From assembly GCF_009932555.1 (NCBI RefSeq), contig NZ_BLJO01000004.1:195640-259639 (forward strand): a DNA stretch of 64,000 nucleotides, read 5' to 3'. The translations under genes and the position numbers were made by a program. Under the pieces are notes generated by a model, which was given only the letters and a program-made list of their open reading frames with translations, had not been told where the DNA came from and searched no databases. Numbering within the stretch: position 1 is the stretch's first letter; each line of letters opens with the position of its first letter. The stretch comes from Steroidobacter agaridevorans (GTDB lineage Bacteria; Pseudomonadota; Gammaproteobacteria; Steroidobacterales; Steroidobacteraceae). Below are positions 1 through 12,954 of the stretch, one piece after another.

Positions 1-134
1 TCGATACCCACGTGAGCAACTTGCGTCGCAAGCTCGGCTTGGGTGAGAACGGCCTGCCAGAAATCCGTAGCATTCGCGGCGCGGGCTACGTGCTGATCGC
101 CACCGGCGAAGTGCGTGCCGAGCAGCGTGTCTGA
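1..134 (+). CDS. Response regulator, OmpR/CpxR type (C-terminal end only)
   Basis: The reading frame is open from base 3 to a TGA at 132-134; its 5' part lies outside the window. The visible peptide begins DTHVSNLRRKLG and continues to SIRGAGYVLI. This is the recognition helix and final beta-hairpin wing of an OmpR/PhoB-family winged-helix DNA-binding domain. The stop lies 3 bases before the GTG of the sensor kinase gene, so the two form a regulator-kinase operon. Only about 43 residues are visible, so the subfamily (CpxR-like, judged from its partner) is an inference. Confidence 0.85.
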   Translation, partial: DTHVSNLRRKLGLGENGLPEIRSIRGAGYVLIATGEVRAEQRV

Positions 135-137
135 GCC

Positions 138-1493
138 GTGCGCTCACTGTTCCTTCGCATCTTCCTGTCGTTCTGGGTAGCGACGCTGCTGGTGCTCGCC
201 ACCACCGCGGCGGTGGCCTGGTATCGCTTTCAGCGCGATCAGACGGCTTCGCCGAACATTCGACAACTGGCTTCGGAAGCACAGAACCGGCTGCTGGTCG
301 GCGGCATGAAGGATCTATACGCCTGGATCGAGAACGCCGAGGATCGTTTTCCCGGCCGGCACATTTATGTGGTGCGTCCGGACGGTCAGGACATTCTGCA
401 GCGGCCGCTGCCGCCGACCTATCGCAGCTATGCGAACCGGTTGAAGGACGCGGGCTTCTTCGGCCGTGAGCCGCCGCCCAACGGGCGCGACGATCCTCTG
501 TTGCTTACGCCGCTGTTCACCGATCGCGACGGCACCGTTTATACAGTGATGATCGGGCAGCGCTCGCCGATCAGTCCGCTGCAGGCGTCGGACGTGCGGC
601 TGGTCGTGTTCGCGTTCGCGCTGGTCATCAGCGGCCTGGTGTGCTGGTGGCTGGCGCACTACATCAGCAAGCCGTTGGAACGTTTGCAGTCGAGCGCGCG
701 CTCGCTGGCGGCCGGCAATCTCGATGAGCGGGTGGGCGAAGAGTTCTCGAGCCGTCGCGACGAGCTCGGCGTGCTGGCGAGAGACTTCGACGCGATGGCG
801 GACCACATCCGCACTCTGATCGCGTCAAGAGAAGATCTGTTGCGGGCGATGTCACATGAGCTGCGCTCGCCGTTGGCCCGGTTGCGGGTCGCATCGGGGC
901 TGGCACGCCGGCCGCAGGCGGACATCGTCAAACAGCTGGATCGCATCGAGCTCGAAGCCGAGCGCCTCGATACCCTGATCGGGCAGATGTTGCAGCTGTC
1001 GCAGCTGCGCTCGTACAAGCCGACGTTGCCCCTCGAGCCAATCGATGTGACCACGTTGTTGAACGAGGTGGTCGAGGATGCGCGTCTGGAAGCGAGCGCT
1101 GCCGACAAGAACGTCGATTGGACGCCCGGTGAAAACCTCTGGCTGAACGGCGATCACGACCTCATGCGCAGCGCCATCGAAAACGTATTGCGTAATGCCG
1201 TGCGCTTTACCAAGCCGGGCACGGCGGTCGCGGTCTCATTGGTTCGCGAGCACCGCGATGCCTTGATTGCGATCGAGGATCACGGTCCGGGTGTGCCGGA
1301 AGCCGAGCTGGCGCACATCTTCGAGCCGTTCTATCGAGTCGCCGAATCGCGCGATCGGGATTCCGGCGGCACTGGCATTGGCCTCGCGATCACCGCGCGC
1401 GTTGTCGGCTTATACAAAGGCCAGGTGCGTGCTCAGAATGCGGCGACTGGCGGCTTGCGGGTGGAGATCAGGCTGCCGCTGCGACGAGACTAG
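138..1493 (+). CDS. Two-component sensor histidine kinase, CpxA-like
   Basis: The 451-residue membrane kinase starts at GTG, 3 bases after the response-regulator stop. It has TM1 at about residues 8-28, a periplasmic sensor loop to about 150, TM2 at about 153-175, and a HAMP linker (HYISKPLERLQSSARSLAAG). The HisKA motif SHELRSPLARL carries the phosphoacceptor His at about residue 240. HATPase boxes follow: N (NVLRNAVRF), G1 (DHGPGVPE), F (FEPFYR) and G2 (GGTGIGLAI). It should autophosphorylate in response to an envelope cue and pass phosphate to the adjacent regulator. Domain order, HAMP spacing and gene order resemble CpxA, but the ligand is not deducible. Its TAG stop shares the palindrome CTAG with the stop of the convergent lipoprotein gene. 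Confidence 0.9.
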   Translation: MRSLFLRIFLSFWVATLLVLATTAAVAWYRFQRDQTASPNIRQLASEAQNRLLVGGMKDLYAWIENAEDRFPGRHIYVVRPDGQDILQRPLPPTYRSYANRLKDAGFFGREPPPNGRDDPLLLTPLFTDRDGTVYTVMIGQRSPISPLQASDVRLVVFAFALVISGLVCWWLAHYISKPLERLQSSARSLAAGNLDERVGEEFSSRRDELGVLARDFDAMADHIRTLIASREDLLRAMSHELRSPLARLRVASGLARRPQADIVKQLDRIELEAERLDTLIGQMLQLSQLRSYKPTLPLEPIDVTTLLNEVVEDARLEASAADKNVDWTPGENLWLNGDHDLMRSAIENVLRNAVRFTKPGTAVAVSLVREHRDALIAIEDHGPGVPEAELAHIFEPFYRVAESRDRDSGGTGIGLAITARVVGLYKGQVRAQNAATGGLRVEIRLPLRRD

Positions 1494-1972
1494 ACCTTCT
1501 CGTGTCCCTTCACGGCGTACTGCGAGACCGCGTGGCTGCGTAGCGATTGAGCTCGGTCACGTATAGCCGCGATCTCTTCGGCGCTCACATCTTTGTCGCC
1601 AGCTTTCGCTTTCAGTACTTTGCCTTGCTGATCGAGTTCCAGCTCGATGCTGTCGTTCGAGCTCAGCGCTGCGCCGTTGTACTTCATCAACCGCGCGCCG
1701 AGGAATTCGTAAGTGGCGGTTTGTGATGTCGCCTGGCGCGTCTCCTGCAGGCTCTGAATCTTTCCTTCCTTGAACTGCGCGCTGTAAGTCGCGGCGATGC
1801 CGCCCGGCGCAAACGAGCCGCGAAATTCATCGGCCGATCCTTGCGCCGGATCGGCAGCGCTTTGCTCGACGAGTGGTGTGCCCGGCGCGGTCGCCGGCCT
1901 GGGTTCTTTCGAGCAGGCGACAGCGAGCAGCAGCGTCGCGATGAACGGCGGGATTCTGAGTGCGGTCAGCAT
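1490..1972 (-). CDS. Putative lipoprotein of unknown function
   Basis: The ORF extends upstream, but the best start is the ATG at 1972, giving MLTALRIPPFIATLLLAVACSKEP. This is a short signal peptide ending in a lipobox (AVAC), so Cys would be lipidated. An alternative ATG at 1990 adds six residues; neither start has a strong ribosome binding site. The mature part of about 140 residues is hydrophilic. It has a Pro/Ala-rich linker and a segment with alternating beta-like character (YSAQFKEGKIQSLQETRQ, then LELDQQGKVLKAKAGDK). I recognise no family. It is convergent with the sensor kinase and overlaps it by 4 bases. It could be an envelope partner of the Cpx-like system, but only location suggests that. 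Confidence 0.65.
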   Translation of the reverse strand: MLTALRIPPFIATLLLAVACSKEPRPATAPGTPLVEQSAADPAQGSADEFRGSFAPGGIAATYSAQFKEGKIQSLQETRQATSQTATYEFLGARLMKYNGAALSSNDSIELELDQQGKVLKAKAGDKDVSAEEIAAIRDRAQSLRSHAVSQYAVKGHEKV

Positions 1973-2183
1973 TGGTGCAACGTTCTGCATTTCAGCGTCG
2001 AGTGCAAGAGGGTCTGTCGTCTGTCGTCGGCGACAAGCGCACGACATAAAACTGCGCGACCTCGAATCGCGGCATTCGAGCATCGCGCGTGACGTGCGAA
2101 CGTGATTTGCCTCACATGGCGGCTCGATTACTTCCTCTAGTCTGCCCGCCGACTCTCCCACGGATCTCTTTCGGAGGACATCG

Positions 2184-2405
2184 ATGAGCGCCGCCAGCCC
2201 CGCCCAGACTCAGGTTCGTCGCACAGCCGCGGCCGCGCCTTCTCAAGCGACCACGCGCGTGTATGACTTTTCGAAGCCGCGCGGCGAGGATGAGATCCGT
2301 GTGAACCTGGCCGACGTGCCGGTCATGCGCACGAGCATCGATGCCGACGTATTCGCGCCCACGCTGCTCAGCCGGCTGTTCGATCTGTTTGGACCGCGCC
2401 GCTAA
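2184..2405 (+). CDS. Small hypothetical protein (73 aa)
   Basis: The ORF has a good Shine-Dalgarno (TCGGAGGACATCG before the ATG) and is followed by an intrinsic terminator, so it is probably a genuine single-gene transcript. The N-terminus is Ala/Thr-rich and disordered-looking. The second half ([20 protein letters not shown] then [16 protein letters not shown]) could form one amphipathic helix. There is no signal peptide or membrane segment and I recognise no family. It is divergent from the lipoprotein gene. Confidence 0.6.
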   Translation: MSAASPAQTQVRRTAAAAPSQATTRVYDFSKPRGEDEIRVNLADVPVMRTSIDADVFAPTLLSRLFDLFGPRR

Positions 2406-2431
2406 GCGAACTACCGCTTGATTCACAAGAG

Positions 2432-2458
2432 CCCGCCGATGACCCCGGCGGGTTTTTT
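2432..2458 (+). terminator. Intrinsic terminator after the 73-aa gene
   Basis: The stem CCCGCCG (2432-2438) pairs with CGGCGGG (2446-2452) around a 7-base loop and is followed by six T residues. It lies 27 bases after the stop and 43 bases before the next start, separating the two transcripts. Confidence 0.9.
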
Positions 2459-2500
2459 ATTGGCGCGAAGTGCTACATTTCCTCGTCTTCAGGGGAAGGT

Positions 2501-3835
2501 ATGTCACTGCATAAATGCATTTTGATCGCGCTGGCGATGTTGTTCACGGCGAACGTCGCTGCCGCCGCGAGCTTTACCGGGCCGGCTGACGTGGCTGGTG
2601 TGTTCGATCTGATGCAGCGGCGGCTCGAGCTGATGCGCTCGGTCGCAGCCTGGAAGTTCGCCAACAACGTGCCGGTAACGGACCCCGCCCGCGAGCAGCA
2701 GGTCCTGGATGCGACCGTTGCCCAAGCGCAGCGTCTCGGCATCGACGCCAACTCGGCACGCGAATTATTCGCGCTGCAAATCCGCATGGCCAGCGACGTG
2801 CAAGAACACTTCATTGCGTCCTGGAAGGCTCAGAAGCCCGTTAACGAGCCGGTGCGCGACTTGAAGAATGAAATTCGCCCGCAGTTGGACCGCCTCGGTA
2901 ACGAGCTGCTGGGCGCCATCTATCTCGCGCTGCCCGAGCTGATGACGGACGGCTTTGCCGCTCGTTATCGATCGCAAGCCGAGAAGATCGTCATGCCGGG
3001 GTTGCAGGAGGACGATCAAGAAGCGCTGTTGAAAGCAGCGAGCCAGCTGCGTCCGTCTGCGATGCCGGCCTTCGAACGAATCGAAGCCAGCAAAGTGCTC
3101 CGCATCGGCATGACCGGCGATTACGCGCCGTTTACGCTGGAGCGCGGCGGCGAGCTTTCCGGCGCCGATGTGCAAATGGGCGAGGCGCTAGCGAAATCGC
3201 TGGGCGCGCAACCGCAGTTTGTGAGCACGAGCTGGAGCACGCTGATGCGGGACTACCAGGCCGGGCGCTTCGATATCGCGCTCGGTGGAGTCAGCATTAC
3301 GCCGGAGCGCGCCAAGCTGGCGGCGTTCTCCGTTCCTTATCATCAGGGCGGCAAGACACCCATCGTTCGCTGTGGCACCGAGGCGCGCTTCGACACCGTC
3401 GAAGAAATCGATCGTCCCGAGGTGCGCGTCGTCGTGAATCCCGGTGGGACCAATCAGCAGTTCGTGCGCGAGCGGCTGAGTCACGCGCAGGTCACCGTGC
3501 ATCCGGACAATCGCACGATCTTTGCTGAGATCGCGGCGGGTCATGCCGATGTCATGGTGACCGATGACGTTGAAGTCGACTTGCAGGCGCGCCGTGACAA
3601 GCGCCTGTGTCGCGCGACTTCGACCACGTTCACTCGCGGTGACAAGGCGATCCTGCTGCCAAAAGACGAAGCGCTCCGCAGCCAGGTCGATCGATGGTTG
3701 CAAGGTCAAATCGCCAGCGGCGCGGTGCAAGCCTGGTTGGAAAGCGCGCTCGCTGCGGAAGCTGGCAGGGCCGGTCCTGCGCATCCCTGCGCTCCCGGCA
3801 TTCGGGCATCCTGCCCAGCACAGCCTGTGAACTGA
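2501..3835 (+). CDS. Periplasmic chorismate mutase (AroQ gamma) fused to cyclohexadienyl dehydratase (PheC)
   Basis: The 444-residue exported protein has a ribosome binding site (GGGGAAGG) and a signal peptide ending near AAAAS (about residue 24). Residues about 27-175 match secreted gamma-class AroQ chorismate mutase: [16 protein letters not shown], a D-P-x-RE segment, and a helix containing [13 protein letters not shown]. Residues about 198-430 match PheC-type cyclohexadienyl dehydratase built on a periplasmic-binding-protein fold. Shared PheC motifs are [41 protein letters not shown] and D-x-M-V-T-D. Together they would convert chorismate to prephenate and then to phenylpyruvate (or arogenate to phenylalanine) outside the cytoplasm. 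A generic amino-acid-binding protein is unlikely, given the PheC-specific motifs and the mutase domain. Confidence 0.87.
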   Translation: MSLHKCILIALAMLFTANVAAAASFTGPADVAGVFDLMQRRLELMRSVAAWKFANNVPVTDPAREQQVLDATVAQAQRLGIDANSARELFALQIRMASDVQEHFIASWKAQKPVNEPVRDLKNEIRPQLDRLGNELLGAIYLALPELMTDGFAARYRSQAEKIVMPGLQEDDQEALLKAASQLRPSAMPAFERIEASKVLRIGMTGDYAPFTLERGGELSGADVQMGEALAKSLGAQPQFVSTSWSTLMRDYQAGRFDIALGGVSITPERAKLAAFSVPYHQGGKTPIVRCGTEARFDTVEEIDRPEVRVVVNPGGTNQQFVRERLSHAQVTVHPDNRTIFAEIAAGHADVMVTDDVEVDLQARRDKRLCRATSTTFTRGDKAILLPKDEALRSQVDRWLQGQIASGAVQAWLESALAAEAGRAGPAHPCAPGIRASCPAQPVN

Positions 3836-3958
3836 GTCACTTCACCGGCGCCGGCGAATGCCGTTTGCCGGTCGCGAGCGGCCGTTGGCCGGCGACACTG
3901 CTGGGGGCCGGACGCATTCGGTATGCTCTGATACGGCATTTGCCGTGGAGGTCGTCAG

Positions 3959-4540
3959 ATGGGTTGGATCGTTTTCATCGTCATCGTCCTGATCGCGATT
4001 TTCTTCATTTCCATCTACAACAAGCTGGTCGGCGGCCGGAACGCGTACAAGAATGCGTTCGCGCAGATCGACGTGCAGCTCACGCGCCGTCATGACTTGA
4101 TTCCGAACCTGGTGGAAACGGCCAAGGGCTACATGAAGCACGAGCGCGAGACGCTCGAAGCGGTGATCACGGCTCGCAACGCTGCGGTGGTCGGCTTGAA
4201 GAATGCCGCCGCGAATCCGACCGATCCCAATGCCGTTCAACAGCTGTCCGGTGCGGAGAATGCGCTGAGCGGCGCGCTGGGCCGGTTGTTCGCGCTGGCC
4301 GAAGCCTATCCGGACCTGAAGGCCAATCAGAACATGATGCAGGTGTCGGAAGAGCTGACCTCGACCGAAAACAAAGTCGCGTTCGCCCGGCAGGCGTTCA
4401 ACGACGCCGTGATGACGTACAACAACAGTCGCGAAATGTTCCCGAACAGCATCGTCGCAAACATGTTCTCGTTCCTGCCGGCGCAGTTGCTGGAGATCGA
4501 GTCGCCCGAGAAGCGCGCGGTGCCGGTGGTGAAGTTCTAA
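3959..4540 (+). CDS. LemA family protein
   Basis: The 193-residue protein has one N-terminal membrane anchor (about residues 2-20) followed by the family signature YNKLVGGRNAYKNAFAQIDVQ and RRHDLIPNLVETAKGYM, then long amphipathic helices. This is the usual size and layout for LemA, an inner-membrane protein of unclear function. A GTGGAGG ribosome binding site precedes the ATG. The stop is 7 bases before the M48 protease start. LemA and HtpX-like M48 proteases commonly form such pairs, which suggests joint membrane-protein quality control. Confidence 0.92.
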   Translation: MGWIVFIVIVLIAIFFISIYNKLVGGRNAYKNAFAQIDVQLTRRHDLIPNLVETAKGYMKHERETLEAVITARNAAVVGLKNAAANPTDPNAVQQLSGAENALSGALGRLFALAEAYPDLKANQNMMQVSEELTSTENKVAFARQAFNDAVMTYNNSREMFPNSIVANMFSFLPAQLLEIESPEKRAVPVVKF

Positions 4541-4547
4541 CACGCGC

Positions 4548-6476
4548 ATGAACTTCTTCGAGCGACAGGAACAGTCGCGACGCACGACCCGCTGGCTCGT
4601 CGTACTGTTCGTCGCCGCCGTGCTGGCGGTAGCGGCGGCGGTCAACGCGGTCGTGTGCTTCGTGTTGTCTCTCGGAGAAGCGAACCGGACTGGTTACTCG
4701 CCGACCTTGGGTGAGTGGATGACCGCTCACCCGGGAACGGTGTTGCTCACTACGTTAGCGGTGGTGGGCATCATCGCGCTGGCGAGCCTCTACAAAACAG
4801 TGGTGCTCGGCGGGGGTGGCGGTGTGGTCGCGCGCTCGCTCGGCGGCGTGCGTGTTTCGCCGGATACCACCGATCCGCAGCAACGACGCCTGCTCAACGT
4901 TGTCGAAGAGATGGCGATCGCCTCGGGGCTGCCCATGCCCGAGGTCTACCTGCTCGAGCAAGAGACCGGCATCAATGCCTTCGCCGCAGGCCACAATCCG
5001 GCGAACGCGGCGATTGGCGTCACGCGCGGCACACTGACGACGCTGAACCGAGCCGAGTTGCAAGGCGTGATCGCGCATGAGTTCAGTCACATCTTGAATG
5101 GCGACATGCGGCTGAACATCCGGCTGATGGGCTTGCTGTTCGGGCTGCTGGTGATCGCGCTGATCGGTCGCACCGTGCTCCGTCTCTCCTCCGGCGGCCG
5201 CGATTCCAAGAAGGCGATGCCGGTGCTGCTGGTTGCGCTCGCCGTGATGGTCGTTGGTTACATCGGATTGTTCTTCGGTCGCCTGATCCAAGCCGCGGTA
5301 TCTCGCAGTCGCGAGTCACTGGCGGACGCGTCGGCTGTGCAGTTCACGCGCGATCCCACGGGATTGCGGGGCGCGCTGGTGAAAATCGGTGCGGTGTCGG
5401 GCGGTTCGAGAATCGGCAATCCGGAAGTCGAAGAAGTTGCACACATGCTGTTCGCGCCGGGCATGAGCCGATTCTTCGCCACGCATCCGGCGCTGGAAGA
5501 TCGGCTCAAGGCGCTCGACCCGCGCTTCGATCCGAAAGAATTCGAGCGTGCGCGAGCGGAAATGGCGCGCCTCGCCGAACAGAAGAAAGCGGACGCGGTT
5601 CCGAAACAAACATCCGCGGAAAGATTGGAAGGGCTGATCAATGTGCCCGGCGCCGGCGCATCCGCCAGCGTCGCGGCACTGGTCGGCAATCCCAGTACGC
5701 TTCATATGCAAGTGGCGCGGGACATTCGCAAGTCGCTGCCCGACGCAATCGTCATTGCCAGCCGTCACCCGCATTCGGCGCGCGTACTGCTGCTGGCCCT
5801 GGCGCTCGATACAAATCCCGAGAGTCGAGACCGCCAGCGGCAATTCATCGGCCAGCAGATTGGTGCGCAAACGGCGGACGACGTGGCCGAGCTGTTGAGC
5901 TGGGTGGATGCGCTCGAGCCGGAACAGCGTATGCCGGCATTGCTGGGGGCAATTCCAGCGCTGCGTCAGCTGACGCGAGACGAGCGCATGCAGCTGCTGT
6001 CGACATTGAATGGCATGCTCCAGCGGGAAGGTCGGGTCTCCTTGCAGAGCTACGTGCTCCGCAAGCTCGCGCAAGTCCACCTGAACGACGATTTGAACCC
6101 TGCCGCTCGCGCCCGGCAGCTGCCGTTGAGCGCCGTGCAAAAGGATATTCAGGTGCTGTTCTCGGTGCTGGCTCAACACGGGCACACCGACGCCGCGGCA
6201 TCCCGCCGGGCGTATGAAGCGGGCGTGCACCACCTGCTGCCTCGGGAGCGGCCGTCTTTCGTCAATCTGGCGCACTGGGCGCAGCCGCTCGACCTGGCGC
6301 TGAGCCGGCTGGACCGGCTGGCGCCCATCATGAAGGAGCAATTGGTCGAGGCGCTGGTCAAGACGGTGACCCACGACCAGAAGCTGACGCTTGGCGAGGC
6401 CGAGCTGCTCCGGGCCATCTGCGCGACGGTTCACTGCCCGTTGCCGCCCTTGGTCACGTCCGCGATAGACACCTAA
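4548..6476 (+). CDS. HtpX-like M48 family membrane metalloprotease with long C-terminal extension
   Basis: The first 340 residues resemble HtpX. TM helices lie at about 15-38, 65-85, 190-210 and 224-246. The zinc site is HEFSH (residues 177-181), and a second conserved segment SRESLADASAVQFTRDP supplies the downstream Glu ligand. Canonical HtpX has about 290 residues; this protein has 642. The extra part of about 300 residues is mostly helical and soluble, with no motif I recognise. Co-transcription with LemA is very likely (7-base gap). The probable role is proteolysis of damaged inner-membrane proteins. The tail may be a substrate or adaptor domain. Confidence 0.88.
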   Translation: MNFFERQEQSRRTTRWLVVLFVAAVLAVAAAVNAVVCFVLSLGEANRTGYSPTLGEWMTAHPGTVLLTTLAVVGIIALASLYKTVVLGGGGGVVARSLGGVRVSPDTTDPQQRRLLNVVEEMAIASGLPMPEVYLLEQETGINAFAAGHNPANAAIGVTRGTLTTLNRAELQGVIAHEFSHILNGDMRLNIRLMGLLFGLLVIALIGRTVLRLSSGGRDSKKAMPVLLVALAVMVVGYIGLFFGRLIQAAVSRSRESLADASAVQFTRDPTGLRGALVKIGAVSGGSRIGNPEVEEVAHMLFAPGMSRFFATHPALEDRLKALDPRFDPKEFERARAEMARLAEQKKADAVPKQTSAERLEGLINVPGAGASASVAALVGNPSTLHMQVARDIRKSLPDAIVIASRHPHSARVLLLALALDTNPESRDRQRQFIGQQIGAQTADDVAELLSWVDALEPEQRMPALLGAIPALRQLTRDERMQLLSTLNGMLQREGRVSLQSYVLRKLAQVHLNDDLNPAARARQLPLSAVQKDIQVLFSVLAQHGHTDAAASRRAYEAGVHHLLPRERPSFVNLAHWAQPLDLALSRLDRLAPIMKEQLVEALVKTVTHDQKLTLGEAELLRAICATVHCPLPPLVTSAIDT

Positions 6477-6491
6477 TCGAAGCCACCCCAT

Positions 6492-6595
6492 GGGTACATG
6501 GATGTACCCCGCCGCTCGCGGCGGCGAGCGCCAAAAGTCACGCCTTTTGGCGCCTCGCACGAGGGTCGTGGCAGGATGCCTGATCCCTCGTTTTT
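6492..6595 (+). repeat. Four-hairpin intergenic element, copy 1
   Basis: Directly after the htpX-like stop there are four consecutive hairpins. Hairpin 1: GGGTACA / loop TGGA / TGTACCC (6492-6509). Hairpin 2: CGCCGC / GCGGCG (6510-6526). Hairpin 3: GCGCCAAAAG / loop TCACGC / CTTTTGGCGC (6528-6553). Hairpin 4: ACGAGGG / CCCTCGT (6559-6591) with an inner CAGG-ATG-CCTG, then T5. The same architecture recurs at 43939-44042 with altered stems but conserved loops. The last hairpin plus T-run can act as a terminator. The remaining bases up to 6738 hold nothing further that I recognise. Confidence 0.8.
6559..6595 (+). terminator. Putative intrinsic terminator for lemA-htpX
   Basis: The outer stem ACGAGGG (6559-6565) pairs with CCCTCGT (6585-6591), with an inner 4-bp stem, and runs straight into a T-tract (6591-6595). 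It is the fourth hairpin of the repeated element and would end transcripts from the htpX-like gene. Confidence 0.65.
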
Positions 6596-6738
6596 AACCA
6601 GACACGGACTGACAGCTTTCGGGGATTCAATGCGCCCTCGATTGGGCGCGTGGTTGAAGCTGCGCTTACAATCCGCATCTACTCCTCCCGGGTCCCCGGT
6701 TCCGTTTTTCCTACAGTGTTCATGGCCTGTGGCCATGG

Positions 6739-12531
<5,793 letters not shown>

Positions 12532-12542
12532 AAAAAAATCGA

Positions 12543-12626
12543 CCGACGAGGCGGCGAGGGATCGGGGGAAGGCCCACATCCTGTCGCCGGCCTCGGTCGG
12601 CTCACACTACTAACCAAAGTTAGTAG
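12543..12626. other. Two hairpins downstream of the double uvrA
   Basis: A 15-bp bulged stem pairs 12543-12557 with 12584-12600. It is flanked on its left by nine A residues (12530-12538), so on the minus strand it looks like a terminator hairpin plus T-tract. A second perfect hairpin, CTACTAAC / CAAA / GTTAGTAG, lies at 12607-12626. No minus-strand gene ends here. The rest of this 423-base gap up to 12954 carries only the TonB-receptor promoter motif and leader. Confidence 0.55.
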
Positions 12627-12808
12627 CTTCGTCTCATAGCGCGCGCCAGGCGTGCTCCTACGGTTGTCTTCGAGCAACATTGCGTCCGTATAGGCTTGTG
12701 CGCTGGCGGACTTGACACTGCGAGCCCGCTCCGAATCGGTATATGTGTGCGATTCTTGGGCGGGAGTGACGCTTGTATACAACGACAGTCCTTTAAATAG
12801 CTGAAATG

Positions 12809-12821
12809 CGGTTGTATGCTC
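12809..12821 (+). promoter_or_regulatory. Candidate promoter motif shared with the second TonB receptor gene
   Basis: The 13-mer CGGTTGTATGCTC also occurs exactly at 20566-20578, upstream of the other TonB receptor gene. It includes a -10-like TATGCT (12815-12820), about 135 bases before the receptor ATG. No good -35 hexamer stands at the usual distance here. The intervening leader holds a perfect hairpin, CACCGCAG / CTGCGGTG (12886-12909). Confidence 0.45.
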
Positions 12822-12954
12822 GGAGCCACGCTTGGGTCGGATCAGTTTTTTTCTGATCGGTAGAAAAAGGACGCCAAGAAGGGAGCACCGCAGTCTGCAA
12901 CCTGCGGTGGGCTTGCAAGCAGATTCAAACATACCTCTCGCAGGAGGGTTTCTA

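Noticed and set aside
12832-12954. Upstream extension of TonB receptor 1 (41 residues)
   Set aside because: ATG 12955 has a strong Shine-Dalgarno and begins a good signal peptide; the extension would bury that signal.
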